64,000 nucleotides of DNA. Origin: Alkalibacillus haloalkaliphilus (GTDB lineage: Bacteria > Bacillota > Bacilli > Bacillales > Alkalibacillaceae). Position numbers and translations under genes: made by a program. Numbering within the stretch: position 1 is the first letter of the stretch; every line of letters begins with the position of its first letter. Positions 45,377 through 53,491 of this stretch are shown piece after piece. Where the stretch lies: contig NZ_BJYA01000018.1 in the NCBI RefSeq assembly GCF_007991275.1, positions 1-64,000 on the forward strand. The letters run 5' to 3'. The notes below the pieces were generated by a model that ran no database searches, was not told where the DNA came from, and saw only the letters and a program-made list of their open reading frames with translations.

Positions 45377-45853
45377 TTAATTGTTCCCTCTAGTTTTATT
45401 ATAGCCTTTTTTGTAAGACTCATAGGCTTCAATGGCATACCTCTTCAATTCATTTAAAGTGTTAAAACCACTATTTTCAAGTGCAATCATTTTAATTACC
45501 CAATGATCTCCGTATTTGAAATCTGCATACACATCACCATTTCCTCTTCCAGTGAAATGACTGTTTACTCTATTCAATACTTGCTTCCCTTGTCCTACAT
45601 AATAAACGTCTTTAGACTTATTATATAAAATATAAACTCCTGCAAAATTATAATTGTTTGAATACAATGGTTTTCCACTTCCACCAAAACTTTTATTTCT
45701 CATTACCCAAAATTCATCATGCGTTATTTCTAATGTGTTGTTAGCTAAATCAAATATTTGCTCACTTATTTTCTTTTGGTTTTTAATTTAAGCTATATAA
45801 AAAACAATTATAGCTATTATAAGGACAAATGGTATAAAGAATAGCAAATCCAC
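45377..45853 (-). pseudogene. Membrane-anchored GIY-YIG protein gene with nonsense codon
   Basis: GTG 45853, four bases after AAAGGTGA, begins a 21-residue hydrophobic segment (LLFFIPFVLIIAIIVFYIA) and is then stopped by TAA at 45788-45790. The same frame continues as KISEQIFDLANNTLEITHDEFW and a GIY-YIG domain (FAGVYILYNKSKDVYYVGQGKQVLNRVNSHF...). Related Bacillus proteins, as I recall them, have a TM segment joined to this GIY-YIG domain, so one stop splits the gene. The soluble part could still be made by re-initiation. Confidence 0.75.
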
Positions 45854-45928
45854 TAAATCACCTTTTAAATGTAAATAGTGCGAATAAAAATAAAAAACTA
45901 CCTTCTCCAAACGATTACCAACCAACAC

Positions 45929-45969
45929 AAAAATACCTCAGCCCCTTTATTTATAAAAGGGGCTGAGGT
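45929..45969 (-). terminator. Terminator near the end of the Z1 module
   Basis: ACCTCAGCCCCTTT pairs with AAAGGGGCTGAGGT (perfect 14 bp), followed on the minus strand by ATTTTTG. It is 350 bases past the DUF4420 gene and would end its transcript. It also blocks plus-strand read-through. Confidence 0.85.
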
Positions 45970-46067
45970 TAATCAGCTATTATTACATTTATCACAAAAA
46001 ATATTAAACGTCCTCGAAGCAAACATTCTTCACGCATAAAATGCTGATATGACAACATACTTAAGCA

Positions 46068-46206
46068 AAAAGGTGCAAAAATAGTACAAAACAATAAGTA
46101 GTGTCATTTAAGTTTTTACCAGGTACTTATTACAACTCTCTTAATGTCAGGAATAATAAAGGTTGCAACCTTTGACTTAAACAACCTATAACCCCAATTA
46201 AGTCAA
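46068..46206. repeat. Att-like repeat, copy 3 (gap 45854-46323)
   Basis: GGTGCAAAAATAGTACAAAAC with AGTAGTGTC lies near 46068-46110, followed by TTTGACTTAAAC (about 46171) and AATTAAGTCAATTACAAAC (about 46197). It repeats elements of copies 1 and 2 in the same order. I see no gene in the surrounding gap other than the terminator at 45929-45969. Confidence 0.5.
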
Positions 46207-46323
46207 TTACAAACTTTTAGGAATAGATGCAAGGATTCTTCTAACTCAATCAACAACACACTCTATTTTATAAAGACCACTAGAATAGCAGGATAATTCC
46301 TCATTCATATCAAAAACCACTAA

Positions 46324-47328
46324 CTAAGTTATATTTACAAGCATTTCATTCTTATTAACTAGGTAATCTTCACAATCCACTAAATTAATACTGTATGAAA
46401 CACCTGAAACTCCCTGCCTCATTTCGCTTGGTAAAATTCTTGGAAACCTCCCTTTCACTTCGAAAACCGATTCCTTTCTAATTTCATAAGAGGTATCATA
46501 AGACAAGTCATGTAGATCATCATAGTTCCACTCGTCTAACTTATCATTGAATCTCTGATATATGAATGGGTCCGTTTGAAATAGATCCTTCACTTCATTC
46601 ACTAATGAAGGCAAGGTCACTCCACAGTTTGGTGTCTTTTCTAACGATAAGTGATACATATACAGATGATTTAGTCTATTTTCATCAAGTTGAAACTCAT
46701 TGGCTATTTTCACCTTTTCATTTGCTCGATATAATGAGGTTTTCACTTCTACCTCTAGACGATTGTAAGAGAAGTCTCGATTTGCACCTTCTGGACCAAT
46801 CCACCCATTGATAACTAACGCCTTGTCAATCCCTGCATTTACTTTTAATTTTATGAGATATAATTCAGCCAATAGTCCACGTTGTTGCTCCTCCGTTAAC
46901 TTTAAGCTAACTTTCCGTGCTAAAAACTGCTGCCACTTTGTCAGCCGTTTGATAAAAGTTCTAACAGCAATCACTTCATCAGTAATTTTATCCATCCTTC
47001 GAATCAAATCCATCGTTAACGTTTCAAAGAATTCCATATATTCTTTTTTCGTTACGGTTAAAGTAATATCGATGTAACTATCTCCCCTAATGGATTTATA
47101 TAGCTCTACATTATATCCTTTAGTTTCAGGAATATCGTGTGGGTTTGGAGCCATTTGAACAGGGATTGACACAGTTAACATTCTTTTACGTGTATTAGCA
47201 TGAAGCCCAATGTACATACAAACTTCTCCTGCCCAAACCTGTAATCGTTCAACTACTCCATCTTTCTTTTTAGATCTTGCTATTTCTGATTCCATCTCTA
47301 ACCATAAATTCTTTGGTGGCTCAAGCAT
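46324..47328 (-). CDS. DUF4420 PD-(D/E)XK motif protein
   Basis: This roughly 334-residue protein matches the DUF4420 family, described as PD-(D/E)XK nuclease-like and typically encoded next to Z1-domain ATPases. Features: the N-terminal LEPPKNLWLEM segment, AGEVCMYIG, a core LAELYLIKLKV...GWIGPEGANRDFSYNRLEVEVKTS, in which the acidic residues and VEVKTS resemble the nuclease active site (D...E-x-K), and RFPRILPSEMR. ATG 47328 follows GGAAGG. It lies 15 bases after the Z1 gene and should be co-transcribed. DNA cleavage is inferred, not shown. Confidence 0.85.
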   Translation of the reverse strand: MLEPPKNLWLEMESEIARSKKKDGVVERLQVWAGEVCMYIGLHANTRKRMLTVSIPVQMAPNPHDIPETKGYNVELYKSIRGDSYIDITLTVTKKEYMEFFETLTMDLIRRMDKITDEVIAVRTFIKRLTKWQQFLARKVSLKLTEEQQRGLLAELYLIKLKVNAGIDKALVINGWIGPEGANRDFSYNRLEVEVKTSLYRANEKVKIANEFQLDENRLNHLYMYHLSLEKTPNCGVTLPSLVNEVKDLFQTDPFIYQRFNDKLDEWNYDDLHDLSYDTSYEIRKESVFEVKGRFPRILPSEMRQGVSGVSYSINLVDCEDYLVNKNEMLVNIT

Positions 47329-47343
47329 TAAAAGCACCTTCCT

Positions 47344-50163
47344 TTACTTTTCATCATATAGATTTGCAAGATAGGTATCATTCGCTAAATATTTTACAGA
47401 TTCCGCCGTTTCTGTTTCTGGGAAACTAATTGCATAAGAAACAATTGGTTTACACTCTCCTGGTACAACATAGGCAGGGTCGATAATATAAATCATAAGG
47501 AACCCTGCTTTATCTGGTCGGTTGTATCGAACAAAAGGACCAGCTGGATAATAAATTTTTGTTGGATCTGAATTTTTATTTTCACGCATATGTTCACGAT
47601 ATTCATTCAATGCTTGAGTATAATGCTCTGGATAGTACACCTCCATATCCATCGATTCATGGCGTTTCGAAATTAAATGGGCTTTCTCAATCTGAAAATA
47701 CGTGGGGTTAGTTGGGCTAGCATCTTTTCGTATAACCATACCAACTTTGTGACCTGCAATATTATGAAATACTCTATATTTAGTTACACCTTCCCCCCCT
47801 AATTTTATTTTGATTTTCTTCTGTGATGAACTCATTATTTGCACGGTCCAATTTGTTAACCTACCCAAATTGACTTGTTGTTCAATATATGAGCTTAATG
47901 CTTCCGGATGAGTATTTACAGAATAAGGATGGTTTATAAAACTCATAATCAATTCCACTACTTTATCTGCTGAAATCCCTCCCCACTGAAGAGTTCTCTT
48001 ACTATCAGGTGCTCCTAACGAGTCAATCCATTTTTCGAACATCATATAGTTATTGGCGATTATTTCCTTATTTTTATACATAAAAGTATGAGCAGCCAAT
48101 TTCCCACTAAAGTTAACGGTTAATTCGGTGCTATTTCTTTTTTTGTTTGGAGATGTGACATGAAGGCCTTCAGGGTGGGTTCTTACCTTTAGCCCGTATT
48201 CTTGAGGAGTTTTGCCTCTCGCATTCATTATGGCAAATTCTTGTTTCATTTCTTCTTCAATCTTCGCCATATGAATGTATGCATTGACTAAATCTTCAGT
48301 TGTATATAAACGACATAAATCGATAAACCCATCTTTATATCCAAAAAAGCGCCCCATTTGTACAAGCGTGTCTCCTGCACTTGTGCCTCTTAATAAATAA
48401 GAAATCGACAGCCCTTCTAAAGTCAATCCACGCGATAACAAGTCTCCTCCTACAGCAATTACATTTAATCCGTTTTCACTGTAATCATCATAATTTAAAT
48501 ATTCACGTCTTTTTGAATTAACTGTCCTCACTTCAATAATTTGAACCTCTTCTAACAACATTTCTTTCACATCATACCAACTGGTGCCAGTGATTTTTTT
48601 GTCCCGAACCATTTCTACGGTTTCTTTCGTTGTATTTACAATATCCGAGAAGTACAATTCCTTAAAAATTTCATATATAGGGTCATCTTGATCTTTGAGT
48701 GCATTCTTAATGTTTCGCAATTCATCATCAATCAAGTCTGCCACATCACATTGCACATCTTTAAATCGAGAAACATGCACAAGCATAGAATTATGACTTT
48801 TCTCTTGCTTCCTAGCCTTCCGAACACAACACACCAATATAAACATTTGGATAGCTTCTCGCAAGCTATTTGGAAGTTCATTTATCTCTAAGTTTATTTT
48901 ATGAGGGGATGGAATAATGTCTTCGGTATCAGTAACCCTCCTTATAATTGGAAGAGAGTCTTTATGCTCTAACCCCAATTCATCATCACTTTCTAACCCG
49001 AAGATTTTAGAAGGACCATAATAATTGGTGGGTGTTGGCATGTTAACAATAAAATCTTTGGGAAAGAGACTCAAACCGAATTCTTCCAAGTTTTGTTCAT
49101 CAGTCTCTTTCTTAGCAAATACATTGGCATAAGGGGTAGCAGTATAACCTATATACGCGTTTTTCCGAAATAATTTCATAATTTTACGCACATTTCCATT
49201 AATAGCTTTTACTTCGTTATTCTTCCCAGTATTTGCTGTATAAAAGTCGCATTCATCATCTAAAATAACCGCTGGCACATCATCAATATATAATTGACCT
49301 GTTTCTGAATCAGTTTTTGCATTGCGCTTCAGCCATGACAACACATTTTTTAAGATAGAATCATTCTTTTTTACTACAAGTAAAATAGTATCGCCACCAA
49401 CTTTAATATTGGTATCTGACAATATTCTGTTGAAATCTTCTTGGTACTCCTTCCCTGTCAATGAATGAACAGTTGGCAAGTTGTATGTATCACCTAAAAC
49501 ACAAATACTTCCTTGGTCACTATATTGCTCTTCTAGAACATATTCCCCTAAGAAGCCTTCATCAATTCTTTTTTGTGTCTGTGTTCGAAGTCCTTCATCA
49601 TGTCCACCTAGAACGATTACTAACTTTGCACCTGCATCTACAGATTTACAAACTAATCCTGTATAATGAGTCGTTTTTCCAACTTGAACTTTTCCAGACA
49701 CCACCCCGAAAACATCCTTGAAATCTTCCCCTTTTGGGTTACCCATCATATCCAAAACACGATTTGTACTACTGTCGAGAGAGGATATAACAAGGGATGG
49801 CATTTTTTTTACTTGTTCTAGATACGTTTCATATCTCTCCCAAAAATGCCACTTGATATTTGATATCTCTTCATTCAACCAAGGTTTTTTCTTTTTTGAT
49901 GACTTACCTTGAATAACTCGTTCTTTGTCATCAATAAAGATGGACATATCATATTCCAACCTTTTCTCTAGCAATTCTTGATCATAGTCAGCATGTTTAT
50001 CAATCGCTTTTACCATATGATTCACCTTTAGTAATATTTCCTTCTTATCTCTCATATTAATCATGTTATTATTTTTACGATAGCTCTTCATCACCACAGG
50101 TAAAATACGTAAAGCTTCTTCCGTAAAATCCAGGTCTTGTACCTTTAACGTTTCATTCGACAT
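47344..50163 (-). CDS. Z1 domain-containing ATPase (helicase-like)
   Basis: This 939-residue protein has Walker A SGKVQVGKTT (156-165), Walker B-like AVILDDECDF, AYIGYTATPYANVFA (motif III-like), a Z1-type region with IAVGGDLLSRGLTLEGLSISYLLRGT and the arginine-rich QMGRFFGYKDG (motif VI). It is of the normal length for the family. Z1 ATPases are found in operons with a Dcm-type methyltransferase, a MutL/MORC-type ATPase, DUF4420 and AIPR; here only DUF4420 is nearby. Role in DNA defence is an inference from those associations. AGGAGATG precedes the ATG. Confidence 0.88.
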   Translation of the reverse strand: MSNETLKVQDLDFTEEALRILPVVMKSYRKNNNMINMRDKKEILLKVNHMVKAIDKHADYDQELLEKRLEYDMSIFIDDKERVIQGKSSKKKKPWLNEEISNIKWHFWERYETYLEQVKKMPSLVISSLDSSTNRVLDMMGNPKGEDFKDVFGVVSGKVQVGKTTHYTGLVCKSVDAGAKLVIVLGGHDEGLRTQTQKRIDEGFLGEYVLEEQYSDQGSICVLGDTYNLPTVHSLTGKEYQEDFNRILSDTNIKVGGDTILLVVKKNDSILKNVLSWLKRNAKTDSETGQLYIDDVPAVILDDECDFYTANTGKNNEVKAINGNVRKIMKLFRKNAYIGYTATPYANVFAKKETDEQNLEEFGLSLFPKDFIVNMPTPTNYYGPSKIFGLESDDELGLEHKDSLPIIRRVTDTEDIIPSPHKINLEINELPNSLREAIQMFILVCCVRKARKQEKSHNSMLVHVSRFKDVQCDVADLIDDELRNIKNALKDQDDPIYEIFKELYFSDIVNTTKETVEMVRDKKITGTSWYDVKEMLLEEVQIIEVRTVNSKRREYLNYDDYSENGLNVIAVGGDLLSRGLTLEGLSISYLLRGTSAGDTLVQMGRFFGYKDGFIDLCRLYTTEDLVNAYIHMAKIEEEMKQEFAIMNARGKTPQEYGLKVRTHPEGLHVTSPNKKRNSTELTVNFSGKLAAHTFMYKNKEIIANNYMMFEKWIDSLGAPDSKRTLQWGGISADKVVELIMSFINHPYSVNTHPEALSSYIEQQVNLGRLTNWTVQIMSSSQKKIKIKLGGEGVTKYRVFHNIAGHKVGMVIRKDASPTNPTYFQIEKAHLISKRHESMDMEVYYPEHYTQALNEYREHMRENKNSDPTKIYYPAGPFVRYNRPDKAGFLMIYIIDPAYVVPGECKPIVSYAISFPETETAESVKYLANDTYLANLYDEK

Positions 50164-50239
50164 TCAAGATCCATCTCCTAATTAAATGTTTTTAAAATTA
50201 TTTACATTTAATTAAGTTTTTAAACTGGGACAATATGAA

Positions 50240-50296
50240 ATAAATTAAAGGAGGTGTTCTAAAAGTAACTTTCAATCACTTTTGGACACCTCCTTT
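50240..50296 (-). terminator. Terminator between HEPN-like gene and Z1 gene
   Basis: AAAGGAGGTGT-CAAAAGT pairs with ACTTTT-ACACCTCCTTT across a short loop, with AATTTATTTC on the minus strand and TTTGTTTTATTT on the plus. It would separate the HEPN-like and Z1 transcripts. Confidence 0.78.
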
Positions 50297-50313
50297 GTTT
50301 TATTTCAATCTAT

Positions 50314-51339
50314 TCACTTAATATTTTGGGAGAACAACCTTCCAACTGTTTTAATTGTAGCTTGAAGATTTTCTAACAGAACTTTACACACATCAAAAGT
50401 CAATTCTTCACGCCCTTCATACCCTACTTTTCTTAAAGTATTGTAATCAATATTACCAGTATGCATGAGGGCGTTCCGGAATTTATAGATCGAATGCAAA
50501 CTATTATAAAGCTTGGGGTCGATTTCATATAAACTATGCCCAGTTAGATACTTAAGAATAATATTGTAATAAGAATTAATAACTTTATTATTACCTGCCA
50601 CCATTAACTTTTCTAATACAATATCTTTTTCCATACCATATATTTTAGGTTCTGTAAGCTGTTTTATGAACGCTTCAGCAGCAATTGAGCTATAAATTAT
50701 AAAGTCATTAAATTCACTTTCAAATAAAGCTACTTTAGCTTTATTAACAAATTCCATCCAAGGTGATCCAACAATAACTAAGTTATCGCATTCATCAACA
50801 ATCGAACCATCTATAGGGGTGATTTGTTTACTTCCTGTCTCCAGTTCTGTTTGGTAATTATCCCAATATTCATACCAAGCCCGAAAACTAGTATTCATTG
50901 ATTGATTAGGATGTAAAAAAATAAACTGACTTTTGATACCTATATTTTTACTTAAAGGGTTCATCGACAAACCTTCTACCCAAAACATTTTTGTTTTAAT
51001 ATTAAGAGCTTCTAAATATGTATTTAGTCTTTCTCTCAGTAATCCAAAAATCAATTTTCTATCATCGTCTGGCAACTCATAGATAGAAATATGGTTTATT
51101 ACTTTGTGATTATAATCCTCAAATGAAAAAATTTCCGTTACTGCTTCAACATCAATAAATAAACAATTATTATTTGGATAATCTGCATTATATGGTTCAT
51201 AATCTTGACAGTTTGGATAAAAAGTAATTTCAAATTTTGAGAAATGCTCCGTAGGGCTTAATCGAGAGGTAATTTCTTTACTTTCTTTCATTCTAATAAT
51301 ATATGGTAACTTTATCCTAGTGACAACTTTTAATCCCAT
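50314..51339 (-). CDS. Protein with Rx4H (HEPN-like) motif
   Basis: This 341-residue protein has an N-terminal beta-rich domain and a helical C-terminal region with RNALMH (Arg288-x4-His293). The Rx4-6H motif marks HEPN domains that act as RNases or in nucleotide-modification defence systems. A single motif match is weak, but flanking helices (FRNALMHTG after an ISS-IAAEAFIKQL helix) resemble Apea-like HEPN. AAGGAGGGC precedes the ATG. It neighbours a two-TM gene upstream and the Z1 gene downstream. Confidence 0.65.
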   Translation of the reverse strand: MGLKVVTRIKLPYIIRMKESKEITSRLSPTEHFSKFEITFYPNCQDYEPYNADYPNNNCLFIDVEAVTEIFSFEDYNHKVINHISIYELPDDDRKLIFGLLRERLNTYLEALNIKTKMFWVEGLSMNPLSKNIGIKSQFIFLHPNQSMNTSFRAWYEYWDNYQTELETGSKQITPIDGSIVDECDNLVIVGSPWMEFVNKAKVALFESEFNDFIIYSSIAAEAFIKQLTEPKIYGMEKDIVLEKLMVAGNNKVINSYYNIILKYLTGHSLYEIDPKLYNSLHSIYKFRNALMHTGNIDYNTLRKVGYEGREELTFDVCKVLLENLQATIKTVGRLFSQNIK

Positions 51340-51453
51340 ATCACCGCCCTCCTTACTTTTATAATACTGCTACTTAAACATTATTAAGAGTTAACATAAT
51401 CAATTATAACTAGAGATACTAATATAAATAATTATAGGAACTTTTACTTGTAA

Positions 51454-51867
51454 TTAATACCACTTCTTATCATTATGGAACTCTAACGCTTTTATTAGCA
51501 CTTTATAGTTACTACATTGCCACATTCGTAAAAATGCGTATATAGCATAAGGTACAGTTAATGAGTACAACCATACTGAAGCATTGCCAAAGTTTACCAA
51601 AGCAAGAGTTACCGCTACAATAAGTGACATTAGAACAGTATAATAAGTATTACTGTTTAACCTTGACTCTAATTTTATTTCAAGCCTCTTCTTTAATATT
51701 TTCATATCATATGTTGTAAGCTTTAAATTATCAAGTTTCTCCAATGCAATATGTAAATCTTTAGAAAATGGAAAAAGCCTTTTTTTAGGAATACTCAAGT
51801 CTTTTTCAATGCTCTTTAACCATTTATCTGTATTTGTAATCTCTTCTTCACTCTCTTTTAATACCAT
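51454..51867 (-). CDS. Two-TM protein with long charged N-terminus
   Basis: This roughly 137-residue protein has about 80 residues of charged helix (KESEEEITNTDKWLKSIEKDL) and then two adjacent hydrophobic segments (YTVLMSLIVAVTLALVNFG; WLYSLTVPYAIYAFL). ATG 51867 follows AGGAGGG; an earlier in-frame start at 51933 lacks a site. This layout resembles membrane effectors of defence systems, but no family can be named. It lies just upstream of the HEPN-like gene on the same strand. Confidence 0.6.
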   Translation of the reverse strand: MVLKESEEEITNTDKWLKSIEKDLSIPKKRLFPFSKDLHIALEKLDNLKLTTYDMKILKKRLEIKLESRLNSNTYYTVLMSLIVAVTLALVNFGNASVWLYSLTVPYAIYAFLRMWQCSNYKVLIKALEFHNDKKWY

Positions 51868-52203
51868 AACCTTATCCCTCCTGAATAGAGTATTCGACAA
51901 AATATAAGAAAGTCCTTCAATATTTCCCAACAATCAAACAAACGTCATACTTTTTCTTCCAAAGAGAAGGAATAATTTATATAAATACAAACGAGCTCTA
52001 AATATGATTTTTCAGAAATAAATGTATATATATAAAAGTATAGACTTTGGCATAAGATTATATATATTATTAAGTGTAAAGAATTTAGTTTATAGGTATT
52101 TAGGGGAACAGTATATAAATAAACTATATTTATAGAAGCACTATGTCTGAGTATTTTCATAGCAGAAGACCGGCTATTAGACATATTATAGGGGTTTAAA
52201 CCT

Positions 52204-52508
52204 ATGGATATGAAAAACTTAGAATTGAACAGAATAATAGACTTATCAAAAGAGCTCAGTTATGAGAAGGAATAAATGACGCTATAAACTATTTAACTAG
52301 TCTAGAGAGAGAAATATTGAAATTTGTTGAAGAAGTAGAAGTGAAATTGCTAGATTATCTAGAAATTTTGAAGGGTATATGCATTTTACACAGTGTTTGA
52401 AAACCTGCCGAAAAAGCAGCAGAGCATTTCAACCTAGAAATTGAAGAAGTAATAATATTTTTAGAATCAGCAACAGCAAAGGTCAATCAAATATTAGAAA
52501 AGAAATAG
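52204..52508 (+). pseudogene. Decayed plus-strand ORF (about 100 codons)
   Basis: ATG 52204 gives MDMKNLELNRIIDLSKELSYEKE then a stop. In another frame the sense continues (INYLTSLEREILKFVEEVEVKLLDYLEIL), a TGA follows, and then KPAEKAAEHFNLEIEEVIIFLESATAKVNQILEKK runs to TAG at 52506. These look like pieces of one helical protein broken by a frameshift and a nonsense codon. Identity unknown. Confidence 0.5.
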
Positions 52509-52564
52509 AGATGGACATTGTCCATTCTCAAATTAAAGGTTAAGAATCCAGTGTAATAATTTCA

Positions 52565-53122
52565 TTAATACTCTTTATGTTTTCTAGCTCGAATTAGTGT
52601 GCTCTTAGAGATTCCAGTCATTTCAACAACTTTCTTATAACTATTTCCATCTTCTAATAATTTCAAGGCATGTTTGATTTGTTGTTTTCCATACTTTCTT
52701 GGCCTCCCTTCTCTAAAATCACCTCTTTCCTTTGCAATTGCTTTACCTTCCTGTGTCCTTTCGACAATCATATCTCGCTCAAATTGTGCAAAAGATACCA
52801 TGATATTAAAAATCAGCCTTCCTGTTGGTGTATCTTCTACTATTCCCATATTCAAGACATGAACCCTGACACCTCGATTAAATAGATCTTCAATAATCGA
52901 AGTTGCGTCATTGGCTGAACGAGCAAAACGATCTAACTTTGTTACAACCAAAGTATCTCCTGATTCTATTTGGTTTAATAACGTTTGAAATTCAGGTCGA
53001 TCACTACTTGTTGCAGTGAATTTCTCTTCAAATATTTCATCACAATTTTCTTCCATCAATTTATTTACTTGTGCCTGTAAATCTTGTCCTTTAGTGGACA
53101 CTCTAGCATATCCATATTTCAA
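52565..53122 (-). CDS. Serine recombinase (resolvase/invertase family)
   Basis: This 185-residue protein has the catalytic Ser9 in YARVST, the Arg residues in TKLDRFARS and ERDMIVERT, and a C-terminal HTH ([26 protein letters not shown]). It matches plasmid/transposon-type resolvases such as Bin/Tn552. TTG 53122 is six bases after GAGGTG. It probably resolved or inverted a mobile element now reduced here. Its position between two defence modules suggests they came in separately or with a resolvable element. Confidence 0.92.
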   Translation of the reverse strand: MKYGYARVSTKGQDLQAQVNKLMEENCDEIFEEKFTATSSDRPEFQTLLNQIESGDTLVVTKLDRFARSANDATSIIEDLFNRGVRVHVLNMGIVEDTPTGRLIFNIMVSFAQFERDMIVERTQEGKAIAKERGDFREGRPRKYGKQQIKHALKLLEDGNSYKKVVEMTGISKSTLIRARKHKEY

Positions 53123-53183
53123 ATAAGCACCTCATTTATGAACATAAGTTATGACACCTCTTAATCATTGATTTTACAGGTGT

Positions 53184-53218
53184 ATAAAAAAAGAGTCAAA
53201 ACTTTTAAGTTTTGACTC
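53184..53218 (-). terminator. Terminator of the BREX-like operon (gap 53123-53491)
   Basis: GAGTCAAAACTT pairs perfectly with AAGTTTTGACTC and is followed on the minus strand by TTTTTTTAT. It is 274 bases past the nuclease gene. I see no gene in the rest of the gap. Confidence 0.88.
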
Positions 53219-53491
53219 CTACTTATACTACTTCCCCGAGAGCGATAAGATTCACCGTACTGTTTTTTTAGGGTGAAATGACTCAGTATTTTTAATTCAA
53301 ATATATTTTAAAAGTAGTAAAGACCTTTGTTTAACTTGAATTTCCGGACGATATAACGAAGGCATACCTTTATATAAACTGCTCGTTACACGTTATTTTA
53401 GGTTACAAAGAATTTCAGCTCTGCCATTTTATATGCCATTACCCGTAAGTATGATAACCCTAAAATAATGATGATTATTACAGACATATGT

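Noticed and set aside
51945-52184. 79-residue minus-strand ORF
   Set aside because: AT-rich, Ile/Tyr-dominated, no binding site; probably chance.
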